Shown piece after piece: positions 9,456 to 18,475 of a stretch of 64,000 nucleotides of DNA. Where the stretch lies: contig OZ220496.1 of assembly GCA_965116235.1 (NCBI GenBank), forward strand, positions 2,976,001 through 3,040,000, in the 5' to 3' direction. How positions within the stretch are numbered: the first letter of the stretch is position 1; every line of letters begins with the position of its first letter. The notes below the pieces were generated by a model, which worked only from the letters and a program-made list of their open reading frames with translations, made no database searches and was not told the DNA's origin. A program made the translations under genes and the position numbers. This DNA is from MPNP01 sp965116235. GTDB lineage: Bacteria > Pseudomonadota > Alphaproteobacteria > Rhodobacterales > Rhodobacteraceae.

Positions 9456-10204
9456 ATCTCACTGTGCATTCTTCGACAAGCGGACCCGAATCATTCGGGC
9501 CCATGACCCATTGCCGGTGTGGCCATGGCTGAACTGTCTGATATCGTGTAGAAGAGGTGCCGTATCACCACACAAATGGTTAGGCACTCGATCATGTTCA
9601 GCCCCCTGAATCCTCAGGCAAACGGCCGTAACGTAGAAGATCGAGAACCGCACGGTTTACGAGTCGGCGACGCTGAGAACTGGAGACGAAATCATCAAGA
9701 TGTCCAGGCATGGGAGGCCATTGGCTAAGCACATCCTTGATCATGATTGGCAGCATCAGCGAAAACGCAACGCTTTCTGGCTGTTCTAGCCAAACTGGCA
9801 GTTTGATTCAGGAGTACCGGGCCAGAGGGTTCCGGTGAGCTCGAACGGCCATTCCACTTGGTGTGGTCTACAATATGCAGTGCAACTTATTTAAGCCTCA
9901 TACATCTCCAGACCGGTTCAGCCTGCAGGGGACACACCATGGCCCGAGGCCCAATCGTTTGCCCACTCACCGTTGGAGGGTATGGGTCCGATCCTGCAGT
10001 TGACTCCATGGGCATAGATGTCTGGCCTGGCACGAATATGCCCACAAAACGGGCCCATGACGCCAGGGCATTGATATCCGCTCCCGGATGAGTTCGAGAC
10101 ACTGGGATGACCATGTTAAAACCACCCGTTGGCGCTATTTCTAGATGGCCATCCGCATGGTGTGCCGACACCGTTGCCCAAACTGCTGGTCTGTCTTTTT
10201 TTTG
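9456..10204. other. Gene-free region upstream of the RiPP operon
   Basis: About 750 nt without a supported gene. Open frames on both strands are short, overlap each other and lack domains or ribosome sites. The only structures I see are the inverted repeat at 9485-9499 and a run of eight T (10196-10203) immediately upstream of the operon promoter, which could act as an AT-rich upstream element. Confidence 0.5.
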
Positions 10205-10233
10205 TTGCAATTGACCTTTGCATGTGCTATCAT
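10205..10233 (+). promoter_or_regulatory. Promoter of the RiPP operon
   Basis: TTGCAA (10205-10210), a 17-nt spacer, and TATCAT (10228-10233, five of six matches to the -10 consensus), directly behind a T8 run. The start of transcription would be near 10240, leaving about 33 nt before the first precursor start codon at 10273. This placement argues against using the in-frame ATG at 10252. Confidence 0.5.
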
Positions 10234-10272
10234 TTGGCTCAATTTTGAGTTATGTTGGTGTGGAAAGGTACG

Positions 10273-10695
10273 ATGATGATGGAAGTTCAATCGATGCAAG
10301 GTTTGTCGCCCGAAGTTCAGGCATTGGTCAGATCGCCCGAGAGTATCAGAAAGGTAACCGAGTTGGCTGAGTCCTGTCGACTTGATCCGGATATGCTGGA
10401 TAGATTGAATCAGCAAGGAGGTCAGTTGCGGGAAAAGGTCTTCCAGGATTTTGGGGTCGACAGTCCGGAGGGGTTAGAAGCCGTGTTTGTTGCGAATAGT
10501 GAAGGGGTTGAACATTTTATAATTCCTTTGGATCCAAACTCAGCACTGAATGACGAACATCTTGCCAAAGTGACCGGTGGCAGCACTGCGAGTACTGCAG
10601 GAACCATTGGGTCGGCAAGCTCTTTTTTGACATTTACGTCACTTTCGACTGCAGGTACGGCTGGTACAGCTGGTTGCGCTGGGAGTGCCGGGTAA
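10273..10695 (+). CDS. RiPP precursor peptide 1 (NHLP-type leader)
   Basis: Substrate peptide of the modification operon, about 140 aa. The long leader ends in an NHLP-like stretch (...V-E-H-F-I-I-P-L-D-P-N-S-A-L-N-D-E-H-L) and a Gly-Gly site after K-V-T. The core that follows is exactly 37 residues: 8 Ser, 8 Thr, 8 Ala, 7 Gly and one Cys, in S/T-A-G repeats. The GG is the expected cut site for the C39 peptidase encoded downstream. I chose the ATG at 10273 (or 10276) because GGAAAGG lies 4-7 nt upstream; the ATG at 10252 has no ribosome site. First gene of the operon. Confidence 0.85.
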   Translation: MMMEVQSMQGLSPEVQALVRSPESIRKVTELAESCRLDPDMLDRLNQQGGQLREKVFQDFGVDSPEGLEAVFVANSEGVEHFIIPLDPNSALNDEHLAKVTGGSTASTAGTIGSASSFLTFTSLSTAGTAGTAGCAGSAG

Positions 10696-10726
10696 TCATG
10701 AAACATGAATGTGGAGGAGAATTGCA

Positions 10727-11146
10727 ATGAACATTTATTCGTATAATGAAGGTCGCACACCGGATTTGAGTCGTTTTGACTTGTCACGCGACACGGTAAA
10801 GCAGATCGTTTCTCTAGCGGAGGAGTATCGGACTGATCCTGACTTCAGGGAGCAGGTGAAAGACACCAGTGGTGCCGACATTGTGACAAGACTAGGCGAT
10901 GTTACACCGTTGCCAATAGGCGATGTCAAAGTCACCCTCGTCGCTGATACTGACGCTGTTTGTCACTTTGTGGTCGCTGTAGATCCAAATACGGCGCTCG
11001 TAGACGAAACACTTTCCGAACTGGCGGGAGGGTCATCGGCGAGTACCGCTGGCAGCTTAGGGTCGGTGGGTACGGTTGGATGCTCTTGTGTACCCAGTTC
11101 TGTAAGCAGCTTTTTTACGGTCGGCACCGCCGGCACGGCGAGTTAA
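10727..11146 (+). CDS. RiPP precursor peptide 2 (NHLP-type leader)
   Basis: Second substrate peptide, 139 aa. The leader is about 102 residues, related to precursor 1 and ending D-P-N-T-A-L-V-D-E-T-L-S-E-L-A-G-G. The core is again exactly 37 residues, with 11 Ser, 5 Thr and two Cys as C-S-C at core positions 17 and 19. The start at 10727 has an excellent GGAGGAG 7 nt upstream. It follows precursor 1 by 31 nt. The conserved core length with changed sequence marks the three genes as diverged duplicates that feed the same enzymes. Confidence 0.87.
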   Translation: MNIYSYNEGRTPDLSRFDLSRDTVKQIVSLAEEYRTDPDFREQVKDTSGADIVTRLGDVTPLPIGDVKVTLVADTDAVCHFVVAVDPNTALVDETLSELAGGSSASTAGSLGSVGTVGCSCVPSSVSSFFTVGTAGTAS

Positions 11147-11156
11147 GGAGAAAGAC

Positions 11157-11552
11157 ATGAATATCATTTCACATGAAACAGTATCAAAGAACGGCGCGTT
11201 TTTTCTGAATGCTGCAGAACAGTATCGTAGCGAATCGGAGGTCCGCAGCACGATAGATCGTGCTCATCCCCGGGAAGTATTTGATTTTTTCGGTTTCAAA
11301 GGGCTGCCCGGTAATGAAATGGACGGGATGGATGTTGTGGTGTTGCGCGATGAGGATCACCTGGTTCATTTTGTTATCGGAGAAGATCCCAACATGCACT
11401 TGGCTGACCAGGAGTTAAGCGAAGTGGTCGTTGGGGGAGCAACCGCCGGCTCAGCGGGTACGGTGAGTACTGCAAGCACTTTTGGTTGTAGTACTGTCAT
11501 ATCGACCATGAGTTCAGCTGCCAGTGCTGGAACAATTGGCAGTGCCAGCTAG
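11157..11552 (+). CDS. RiPP precursor peptide 3 (NHLP-type leader)
   Basis: Third substrate peptide, 131 aa. The leader (about 94 residues) is the most diverged of the three but keeps V-H-F-V-I-G-E-D-P-N and ends E-L-S-E-V-V-V-G-G. The 37-residue core has 10 Ser, 7 Thr and a single Cys at core position 17, the same place as the first Cys of precursor 2. AAGGAG lies just upstream of the ATG, and the gene begins 10 nt after the stop of precursor 2. Confidence 0.86.
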   Translation: MNIISHETVSKNGAFFLNAAEQYRSESEVRSTIDRAHPREVFDFFGFKGLPGNEMDGMDVVVLRDEDHLVHFVIGEDPNMHLADQELSEVVVGGATAGSAGTVSTASTFGCSTVISTMSSAASAGTIGSAS

Positions 11553-11599
11553 TTCGGCCCCACCTATATCCACTACGAATAAGCTAGAAAGGAGCCACA

Positions 11600-11866
11600 A
11601 TGGCGATCAACCAGAAGCAGTTAGACAAGTACATAGAGGCAACGCTTGACGAGGAGAATATCAAACGCAAGCAGCAGGTGTATGCCGATATATTGGCCAA
11701 GTATTGGGGAGACCCAGACTTCAAGGCGAAGTTGGACGCTGACCCCACGTCAGTGTTGAGGGCAGAAGGATATGAGGTCCCGGAAGGGGCCATGGTCAAG
11801 CTGGTTTTCAATACGGAGAAGCGTGTCCACATTGTATTGCCGGCTCCACGAGAGTACGGAGGTTAA
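11600..11866 (+). CDS. NHLP leader-like protein with no core peptide
   Basis: 88 aa, AAGGAG 6 nt before the ATG. This is the clearest match to the nitrile-hydratase-like leader (NHLP) family in the cluster: a helical start, D-I-L-A-K-Y-W-G-D-P-D-F-K-A-K-L-D-A-D-P, E-G-Y-E-V-P-E-G-A, and V-H-I-V-L-P-A-P. It ends precisely at Gly-Gly, where a core would begin in a precursor. It may be a leader that lost its core, a trans-acting activator or decoy for the enzymes, or a scaffold. It is not a frameshifted precursor as far as I can see, since no Ser/Thr-rich frame follows. Confidence 0.85.
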   Translation: MAINQKQLDKYIEATLDEENIKRKQQVYADILAKYWGDPDFKAKLDADPTSVLRAEGYEVPEGAMVKLVFNTEKRVHIVLPAPREYGG

Positions 11867-11918
11867 CTGCTGGACCGTTTGCCGCTTGAACACGTGCCGT
11901 TAAATGGTGAGTTAGCGC

Positions 11919-11938
11919 CGTGCCCACTCTTGGGCACG
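11919..11938 (+). terminator. Stem-loop between precursor and enzyme genes
   Basis: Perfect 7-bp stem CGTGCCC/GGGCACG with a 6-nt loop, 20 nt before the LanM start codon. There is no T tract, so it is not a classical terminator. It could protect the precursor mRNA 3' end or limit readthrough so that precursors are made in excess over enzymes, as in many RiPP operons. That role is inferred. Confidence 0.4.
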
Positions 11939-11957
11939 AGCACTTGAAATTTCCAGA

Positions 11958-14492
11958 GTGAAGAATCTCTCATCCATAGTTGCACGCGCTTCGTCACCGC
12001 GTGAGCGTGTGCACTGTGGGTGTTTTGAGTCGATCGAGACCGATCCTCGTTCCTTTCACAGTCGAAAAGAGAGGTTGTTTGAGGCGTTCGGGTCGGACGA
12101 TGGCGTCGCGAGGCATGCAAAGCGTCTCGGTACTACCTTGGACCGTTACCTCCTCGGACTTGAGGATGTAAGACTTGTCGGCGAACCACCAGAATGGGGA
12201 CAGGCTTTCTATAAAATACACGAGCTTTTGTGCAAATCTGAGGGTGTCGCCGATCAAGTGATCGTTGGCTGGATGCGTGATCATGTCGAAGCCCGCTGGC
12301 CGGAAGGTCTGCCAAACGGCCCCGAGGTGTTGAATGGGCCGCTAGCCGTCCTTGGCAATCTGGTTGGAATGGCTCTCTTCTCACGCTTGTATTATGAGCG
12401 TATGCTGGGCGTTCGGGAGATGTCCTGGGAACGGCGCTTTGAACAATGCCCCGTCCTTGCATTTATTATTGGACAGTCGGTGAGCAATTGGCGCAGGAAT
12501 CTCCTGTTTGTGCTCCGTGCTGCCGCAAGAGATCGGTCTGCCCTGGCTGATCGCTTTTTCGGGGGCAAAGATCCCGGAAAGCTATTGACAATTGAGCTCA
12601 GTCTCGGCGACCCTCACGCGGGTGGGCAATCGGTTTCCATACTGCGCTTCAGCAGGGGTGGCGTTGTTTTCAAGTCGAAGGACTTGCGCATGGCATGGGC
12701 CATGGGCAGAGTTGCAAGACTTTTCACGAATACTCGATTGGTCGCAACCGAAGTGCTCCTGAGGGAGCACTACGGGTGGGAAAATCTGGTCGAAGACAAC
12801 TCTATTTCAGGGCATCAAGATGCCGATGATTTCTACCTGTCATTGGGTGGGTGGTTGGGAGTGTTGCATTATCTCGGTGCAACGGATTTCTGGTTCGACA
12901 ACCTGATTGCCGATGGAGCGACGCCACGATTCCTTGATTTCGAGACCTTGATACAGCCCACAACGCCATGGCCAAAGGGGGTTGCGAGATTGACTCCCGA
13001 GGCCGAACGACGCTATCAGTTTGAACTTCGGGGAGGAGCAACCGGAATTCTGCCGTTTGTGGTACCTATTGGAGAAGGCAAAGATCCTTGCGACTTGAGT
13101 TGTCTGTCACAGCCGGGGGAGCACTCGCTTCCGTTCAGTCACCCCAGCGATCCGGACAAGGCGATGACTTGGTCGTGTGAGGTGTTTGCTCCAAGATTGC
13201 CAAACGGAAAACACGCCGATATCACAAATCATTTCAAATCTTTTGAACTCGGCTATACAAATGCCCTTGACGAACTTTCCTCCTCTTGCGTGAGGGATCG
13301 GACTGTCGAGATCTTCAGGAAAATCGAGGATGCACCGGTTCGGATAATTCTGATTGATACCTGGACTTGCTATCGCATTATTCGAGAGTCTCTTCTTCCG
13401 TCGGCGTTGTCCGATGGTGTCTGGAGAGAAATCAGTCTCCATCGTTGCATGAACAGATATCCACTGGTGGAAGGAAAAATGAGAGAGGCGGCTGTACGTG
13501 ACCTGCGACAACTTGACATTCCGCTATTCGTGACACATCCGAACTCGAGAGATATTTGGGGAACCGGCGGCGAACGGGAAAAGAATATGTTCCCTGCGAG
13601 TGCACTGGAATCCATTCAGCAGAACGCGTCTTTTTTCTGTTCAGAGGACAAACAACGGAACTTGCAAGTCCTGCGCACCTTTTTTTCCCAAAGGTCGTCG
13701 CTTCCACCCCGGCAAAAGACGAATGCATCCTGTGCGTCAGAGGCAAAGTCCGATGATCTTCTGGAATGGGCCGAAGAAATCGGAGGAGAAGTTTGCGGCT
13801 ATGCTGTGCGCAATGTTGACGGATACCCGAACTGGATCAGCCTAAGCCATGACATTTTTAGCGGCAACCAGTTTCTCGGGCCGATGGCGTTTGATGTGCT
13901 GTCGGGCCGGACCGGTCTCGCGAGTGTTCTCTTCAACCTGGGCAACCGGCTGGACCGGTCTGATTGGATTACGCTGGGAACCGAGACTCTGGCCGGAGCA
14001 GCGCACGAATACGTCCACCACTCAGAATCTAACCTTGCGAGGGAAGCAGGACATGCGGTTGGCATCGGCGGACTGATACTCGCCCTGTCAAAATGTGCTG
14101 ACCTGAGAGAACTTGCTCTCCAGGTATTTAATGTGGCCAATGATCGCTCGGTATGGATGAACTCGGGCAGTGACTATGTGAGCGGCTTGAAAGGCTGGAA
14201 TGAGGCGGTTCTGGCTATCGGTAAAACACCAATGAATGAACATGGCCAACATCGTCCTTATGCACCCTCTGCCTTATCGCGCCTGGCTCAGTGGCTTGAT
14301 CCGGCCAGTGCTGCTCCGATTTGCCAGAATCGGAGCGTGGCCGCAATCATGCGAAAGAACTGGGAAGAGCACGGAGCTTGGTTGCCTGATCGTTGGATTG
14401 CCCAGCGCCATGATCTGTCGGGAATCGACGGTATTCCGGCTCTCGCCAACGCTTTCGTCAACTTGGCTGACACTCAGATTACGGAACTCTAG
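11958..14492 (+). CDS. LanM-like lanthipeptide dehydratase with degenerate cyclase half
   Basis: Class II lanthipeptide synthetase homologue, 844 aa against about 950-1100 for typical LanM. The dehydratase half, which phosphorylates and eliminates Ser/Thr to Dha/Dhb, is recognisable: G-D-P-H-A-G-G-Q-S-V (about 217-226), V-V-F-K-S-K-D-L (236-243), A-T-D-F-W-F-D-N-L-I-A (308-318) and L-D-F-E-T-L (326-331). The usual T-D-x-H-x-x-N has Trp instead of His (residue 312). The C-terminal LanC-like part (from about 615) keeps glycine-rich repeats but is only about 230 residues and lacks the zinc-binding Cys and Cys-His motifs, so thioether cyclisation looks unlikely. GTG start, weak ribosome site. Confidence 0.85.
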   Translation: MKNLSSIVARASSPRERVHCGCFESIETDPRSFHSRKERLFEAFGSDDGVARHAKRLGTTLDRYLLGLEDVRLVGEPPEWGQAFYKIHELLCKSEGVADQVIVGWMRDHVEARWPEGLPNGPEVLNGPLAVLGNLVGMALFSRLYYERMLGVREMSWERRFEQCPVLAFIIGQSVSNWRRNLLFVLRAAARDRSALADRFFGGKDPGKLLTIELSLGDPHAGGQSVSILRFSRGGVVFKSKDLRMAWAMGRVARLFTNTRLVATEVLLREHYGWENLVEDNSISGHQDADDFYLSLGGWLGVLHYLGATDFWFDNLIADGATPRFLDFETLIQPTTPWPKGVARLTPEAERRYQFELRGGATGILPFVVPIGEGKDPCDLSCLSQPGEHSLPFSHPSDPDKAMTWSCEVFAPRLPNGKHADITNHFKSFELGYTNALDELSSSCVRDRTVEIFRKIEDAPVRIILIDTWTCYRIIRESLLPSALSDGVWREISLHRCMNRYPLVEGKMREAAVRDLRQLDIPLFVTHPNSRDIWGTGGEREKNMFPASALESIQQNASFFCSEDKQRNLQVLRTFFSQRSSLPPRQKTNASCASEAKSDDLLEWAEEIGGEVCGYAVRNVDGYPNWISLSHDIFSGNQFLGPMAFDVLSGRTGLASVLFNLGNRLDRSDWITLGTETLAGAAHEYVHHSESNLAREAGHAVGIGGLILALSKCADLRELALQVFNVANDRSVWMNSGSDYVSGLKGWNEAVLAIGKTPMNEHGQHRPYAPSALSRLAQWLDPASAAPICQNRSVAAIMRKNWEEHGAWLPDRWIAQRHDLSGIDGIPALANAFVNLADTQITEL

Positions 14493-14604
14493 AGAACTTG
14501 TCGGTTCACAAGAGAAAAGAATTTGAATGCTGCAATACCGATCGATCATGCCAACCTAGGCGACTTGAGTTAACACGATATTGTAAACATGGAATCTGAA
14601 TGTC

Positions 14605-16932
14605 ATGCCGACACTTGCCGAGATAAATGAACAGCTTGGGGTGCAGAACAAGCGCCGTACCACCGATGCCGATTGTGGAATTGTTAAGCGTCCGGTTCTT
14701 GCCCCGCATCTCTCGGTTCAAGCTGTCGAAGAGGGTGCCTTGCTACTGGTGTCCGAGACTTCAGCCAATGTCTTGGCAGGCGAACTCTACTGCGACCTGA
14801 TTCCGTTGCTGGACGGATCACGTTCTCGACAGGAGGCAGCAACCGCACTCGCCGACAAATATTCCTATCTGCAAGTTACTTCGGCGCTGGTCTCTCTCGC
14901 GCGTAAGGGCCATGTCGTGTCCGGTGAATTTCACATGGACAAGAAATACGCCAGCCTATGGTGCCAGATGGGCGTAACGCCTCGGTGGGCCGAGGCACGA
15001 TTGGAAGCAACTCGTGTCTCGGTGTCCGGAGGAAACGGCGTGCTTGAAACAGCCCTGAGGGAACTGGGAATTTCTGTCGTGTCATCACGACCGGATGTTG
15101 CCGTGATCATTACAGACAATTACCTGGACAGTTCGCATGCCGAGATCAACCGGAAGAATCTGCATGAGGGGATCGCCTGGATGCTGCTCAAGCCATCGGG
15201 CAATTATCCGTTGTTTGGTCCTGTATTCAAGAGTGACGAGAAGTACAAACACAGATTCTGCTGGGAATGTCTGTCACAACGACTGGCCGGCAATTTGGAA
15301 ATCGAAAACTACTTGAAACAAACAGGCCAGGACAACTGGCAGTTCTCGACACCGCTGCCGAACTGCTTCGCCAACGCGATCGTCAATATTGCGGCCTTTG
15401 AACTGGCCAAGTGGATCGTTCTGGATGAGTTGGCAGCACTGGACAGCAGCGTGATTTCCATGGCAACGATAGGATTGCACACTCAGTCGCATCCCGTTGC
15501 CCGCAGGCCGCAATGTCTCGCTTGTGGCGATCCGGCTCTTTATCGTGCGGACCGACCGGCCCTTCCAATGGTTCTCGAATCAAGCCCCAAGCCGATACGT
15601 GAAAGCGGTGGGTTCCGCTCTGTTCCGCCCTCTGAAACGTTGCAGCGATACCGACATCTGGTCAGTCCCGTCAGTGGCGTTGTTAACTCGCTGGCACGAA
15701 TCTCGGGTGAAGGAGAATCATGGTTGCATGTCTATTCGGCCGGCAGCAATCTTGCATTGAAAACCCGTACCCTGTTTCATCTCAAAAACAGCCTTCGGTC
15801 GCGCAGTTCGGGCAAGGGAAGCACCAAGGATCAGGCTGAGGCCAGTGCGTTGTGCGAGGCGATTGAACGTTATTCGGGAGTTTATCAAGGTGACGAAATC
15901 CGCCACTTTGCGTCGTTTGATGCGTTTGCCGATGGCGATGCCATTGATCCCGGAACTGTCATGAATTTCAGCGATTGGCAGTATCGCAACGCCAAGGAAC
16001 TCAATGCCAAAGGTCTTCGGTTCGGATTTATTCCGAATCGTTTTGATCCCAGCGCCACAATGTCCTGGAGTCCCGTTTGGTCCTTTACCCAGAAACGCCA
16101 TCGGTATCTGCCAACTGCGATGCTTTATTTTTCCATGCCGGAGGAAATAGGCAATCTCTACTGCGGGCCAGACTCGAACGGGTGTGCGTCGGGCAACACT
16201 CGGGAAGAAGCGATTCTCCAGGGTTTCTTCGAACTGGTGGAGCGTGATGCCTTTGCCTGCTGGTGGTATAACAGAATTCGCCTTCCGACGTTCGACATCG
16301 ACAGCTTCAATGATGAGTATCTTTCCAGTGCGGCAACATTCTATGCGGATCACAACCGGGATTTCTGGCTTGTCGACATCACTCACGACATGGGCATTCC
16401 AGTCATAGTCGCAGTCTCTCGCCGAACTGACAAGCAGCCGGAAGACATCATTTTCTCGGCCGGAGCGCATTTTGACCCCTACATTGCGGCCATGCGGGCG
16501 GTATGCGAGTTGAACCAGTATGCTGTGGCCGTTTTGGATGCCAACGCGGATGGCGAAGGTTACCATTTCGATGATCCGGAAAGCTTGTGGTGGTGGAAAA
16601 ATGCCAAGCTGGCCGATCATTTGTATCTCTCGCCGTCGCCGACCATGCCGACTCGAACAGCCAGCGATTATACGGTTCCAGCGACGACCGACACACGCGA
16701 GGACGTCGAACTCTGTCAATCAATGGTTGAAGCGCTGGGCATGGAGTTCTTGACGCTGGATCAGACCAGGCCGGACGTTCGGATGCCTGTGGTACGAACC
16801 ATTGTACCGGGAATGAGGCATTTCTGGTCTCGTTTTGCTCCGGGGCGTCTATACGATGTGCCGGTAGAAATGGGATGGTTGCAGGCCCCGACCGCAGAGA
16901 AGGATCTCAATCCCGTTGCAGTGTTTATCTGA
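14605..16932 (+). CDS. TOMM cyclodehydratase: fused E1-like leader-binding and YcaO domains
   Basis: 775 aa fusion of the two parts of an azoline-forming cyclodehydratase. The N-terminal half is the ThiF/E1-like partner that binds leader peptides; it carries two zinc-type CxxC pairs, C-W-E-C (about 220) and C-L-A-C (about 303). The C-terminal half is the YcaO ATP-dependent enzyme, with S-G-K-G-S-T-K-D-Q-A-E-A-S-A-L and E-A-I-E-R-Y (about 403-424) for ATP/Mg binding. It turns Cys, and possibly Ser/Thr, of the core into thiazolines or oxazolines. Size and fusion resemble TruD/PatD-type enzymes. The C-terminus lacks an obvious P-x-P-x-P tail. It follows the LanM gene by 112 nt. Confidence 0.9.
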   Translation: MPTLAEINEQLGVQNKRRTTDADCGIVKRPVLAPHLSVQAVEEGALLLVSETSANVLAGELYCDLIPLLDGSRSRQEAATALADKYSYLQVTSALVSLARKGHVVSGEFHMDKKYASLWCQMGVTPRWAEARLEATRVSVSGGNGVLETALRELGISVVSSRPDVAVIITDNYLDSSHAEINRKNLHEGIAWMLLKPSGNYPLFGPVFKSDEKYKHRFCWECLSQRLAGNLEIENYLKQTGQDNWQFSTPLPNCFANAIVNIAAFELAKWIVLDELAALDSSVISMATIGLHTQSHPVARRPQCLACGDPALYRADRPALPMVLESSPKPIRESGGFRSVPPSETLQRYRHLVSPVSGVVNSLARISGEGESWLHVYSAGSNLALKTRTLFHLKNSLRSRSSGKGSTKDQAEASALCEAIERYSGVYQGDEIRHFASFDAFADGDAIDPGTVMNFSDWQYRNAKELNAKGLRFGFIPNRFDPSATMSWSPVWSFTQKRHRYLPTAMLYFSMPEEIGNLYCGPDSNGCASGNTREEAILQGFFELVERDAFACWWYNRIRLPTFDIDSFNDEYLSSAATFYADHNRDFWLVDITHDMGIPVIVAVSRRTDKQPEDIIFSAGAHFDPYIAAMRAVCELNQYAVAVLDANADGEGYHFDDPESLWWWKNAKLADHLYLSPSPTMPTRTASDYTVPATTDTREDVELCQSMVEALGMEFLTLDQTRPDVRMPVVRTIVPGMRHFWSRFAPGRLYDVPVEMGWLQAPTAEKDLNPVAVFI

Positions 16933-16944
16933 CGGAGCCGTACA

Positions 16945-18327
16945 ATGAACCTGGTCAACCTGATTGATGAGTCACATTTTCGCATTCGCATGATTGATGG
17001 CGCCGAAATCTATGCTTCGGAAGACCGCACGAAGTATTTCCTGAGGGGACAGTTTTTCGTGCCGCTTGAGTTGACGGCATACACTGATGTGTTCGAGCCA
17101 GCGAACGCCGCCCTGACTCAGGGTACAACATTGAAGGATATTCGCGATAAAGTCATTGATGGTGGTGGCAGTGGTGTCAGCGCTTCCCGATACATGATGC
17201 TTCTGCAACGTCTGTATCAGTATCGCATGCTTCATCTCCTGCTTGATAGCGAAACCGGATCGACGGTCGTTATTGTGCCCCAGCAGGAGGGTCATGTTCC
17301 GAGTTTGTCGCCGGAAGTTCCCGATCCAGAGATAGGGCTAGACCGCTTTGCGTGCTTGAGGCGGGCTGAAGGATCGTGGATCCTCGAATCGCCTATCTCG
17401 GGCGTGCGTCTTTATTTTCAGCAACTACAGGATTTGGACTCACCTCTTGTTCGCCGTCTCCTCAAGTCGGAGAGGTTTCTGGAAGCCGAATCGACAGAAT
17501 CTTTGGCCTATCAAAATGCCGCAAGGATGTGGGAATTTCATGATCTGCACTTCCACTGGCGCAATCGGGCCGGCGGCTACAGCGACCCCATGGGGGGAGT
17601 GTATCCTTTCATTGGCCAAATTGATCCGTTGCCAGCAGTGCGCCCGAAGTGGTCTGGAAAGCGGATTCCCCTTCCGGCTGCGTCCGAAGATATCCCTTCG
17701 CATTCGCTCAGTGAGGTGTTGAAGCGGCGGCGGTCCCACAGGAAATATGACGAAAGTCGATTGATCACGCTTGAGAAACTCGGCGTTCTCTTGGATCGAA
17801 CCGCCCGAATACAGGAAAAACAGGTGCATCAAGTCTATAACGCACTAGGACAGAAGGAGACTGTTGAGACTTCGTGGAGACCTTATCCAAACGGGGGAGC
17901 CAGCTACGAACTGGAGATCTATCCGATAGTGAATCGTTGCAACGGTCTATCGAAAGGAATGTATCATTACGATCCGGATGCTCACGAACTTGTAAAGATA
18001 AAAGACTTTGACAAAGAGTTGGATCTGGTGTTTTTGGATGCCAAAATCGCGACGGCTTTCCAAGCCGACCCGCAGATCATTCTTGCAATAAGCGCACGAT
18101 TCGGACGCGTCATGTGGAAGTACAGATCTATCGCCTATGGCGTCATTCTGCGCAACGTTGGTGCGCTTTATCAAACTCTCTACCTTGTGGCGACCGACAT
18201 TGGTCTCTCCCCTTGCGGTTTGGGTACAGGAAATCCTTCGCGCTTCGCTCGCATCACAGGTTTGGACTTGATTGTTGAAAGTACAGTCGGGGATTTTATC
18301 TTAGGGGGACCAGCCGATGCGTCATGA
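16945..18327 (+). CDS. SagB/ThcOx-type FMN-dependent dehydrogenase
   Basis: 460 aa. The C-terminal half (from about residue 250) is a nitroreductase-fold domain of the SagB type: S-H-S-L-S-E-V-L-K-R-R-R-S-H-R-K-Y at the start for FMN binding, a central Y-P-I-V-N and Y-H-Y-D-P region, and G-L-G-T-G-N near the end. It would oxidise azolines to aromatic azoles. The N-terminal half is the companion domain seen in long SagB proteins. It starts 12 nt after the cyclodehydratase, with GGAG before the ATG. Pairing with YcaO strongly supports the assignment. Confidence 0.9.
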   Translation: MNLVNLIDESHFRIRMIDGAEIYASEDRTKYFLRGQFFVPLELTAYTDVFEPANAALTQGTTLKDIRDKVIDGGGSGVSASRYMMLLQRLYQYRMLHLLLDSETGSTVVIVPQQEGHVPSLSPEVPDPEIGLDRFACLRRAEGSWILESPISGVRLYFQQLQDLDSPLVRRLLKSERFLEAESTESLAYQNAARMWEFHDLHFHWRNRAGGYSDPMGGVYPFIGQIDPLPAVRPKWSGKRIPLPAASEDIPSHSLSEVLKRRRSHRKYDESRLITLEKLGVLLDRTARIQEKQVHQVYNALGQKETVETSWRPYPNGGASYELEIYPIVNRCNGLSKGMYHYDPDAHELVKIKDFDKELDLVFLDAKIATAFQADPQIILAISARFGRVMWKYRSIAYGVILRNVGALYQTLYLVATDIGLSPCGLGTGNPSRFARITGLDLIVESTVGDFILGGPADAS

Positions 18328-18421
18328 CACGCCGAATCCGGATCGGTTCATCAGAGATCTGGATCTGTGCCCGGTTGTGCCGCGATGCAAGTTCAAGGTG
18401 ACTCACTGGTTGAATTCCTAG
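18317..18421 (+). CDS. Possible 34-residue peptide overlapping the dehydrogenase end
   Basis: ATG at 18317 overlaps the end of the SagB-type gene by 11 nt and reads 34 codons to TAG. The peptide has two Cys (C-P-V-V-P-R-C) and no Gly-Gly leader. No ribosome site is clear, and no family is recognised. It could be chance; it is listed because the arrangement allows translational coupling and the interval before hlyD (148 nt) otherwise holds nothing. Confidence 0.2.
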   Translation: MRHDTPNPDRFIRDLDLCPVVPRCKFKVTHWLNS

Positions 18422-18475
18422 TGTCGGTCTGGCATAGACTGTTCACTAGTCGGGATTTGAACCTGGTGCATTCAT

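Noticed and set aside
15718..16719. 333-codon minus-strand frame
   Set aside because: Antisense shadow of the YcaO cyclodehydratase gene; no recognisable domain.
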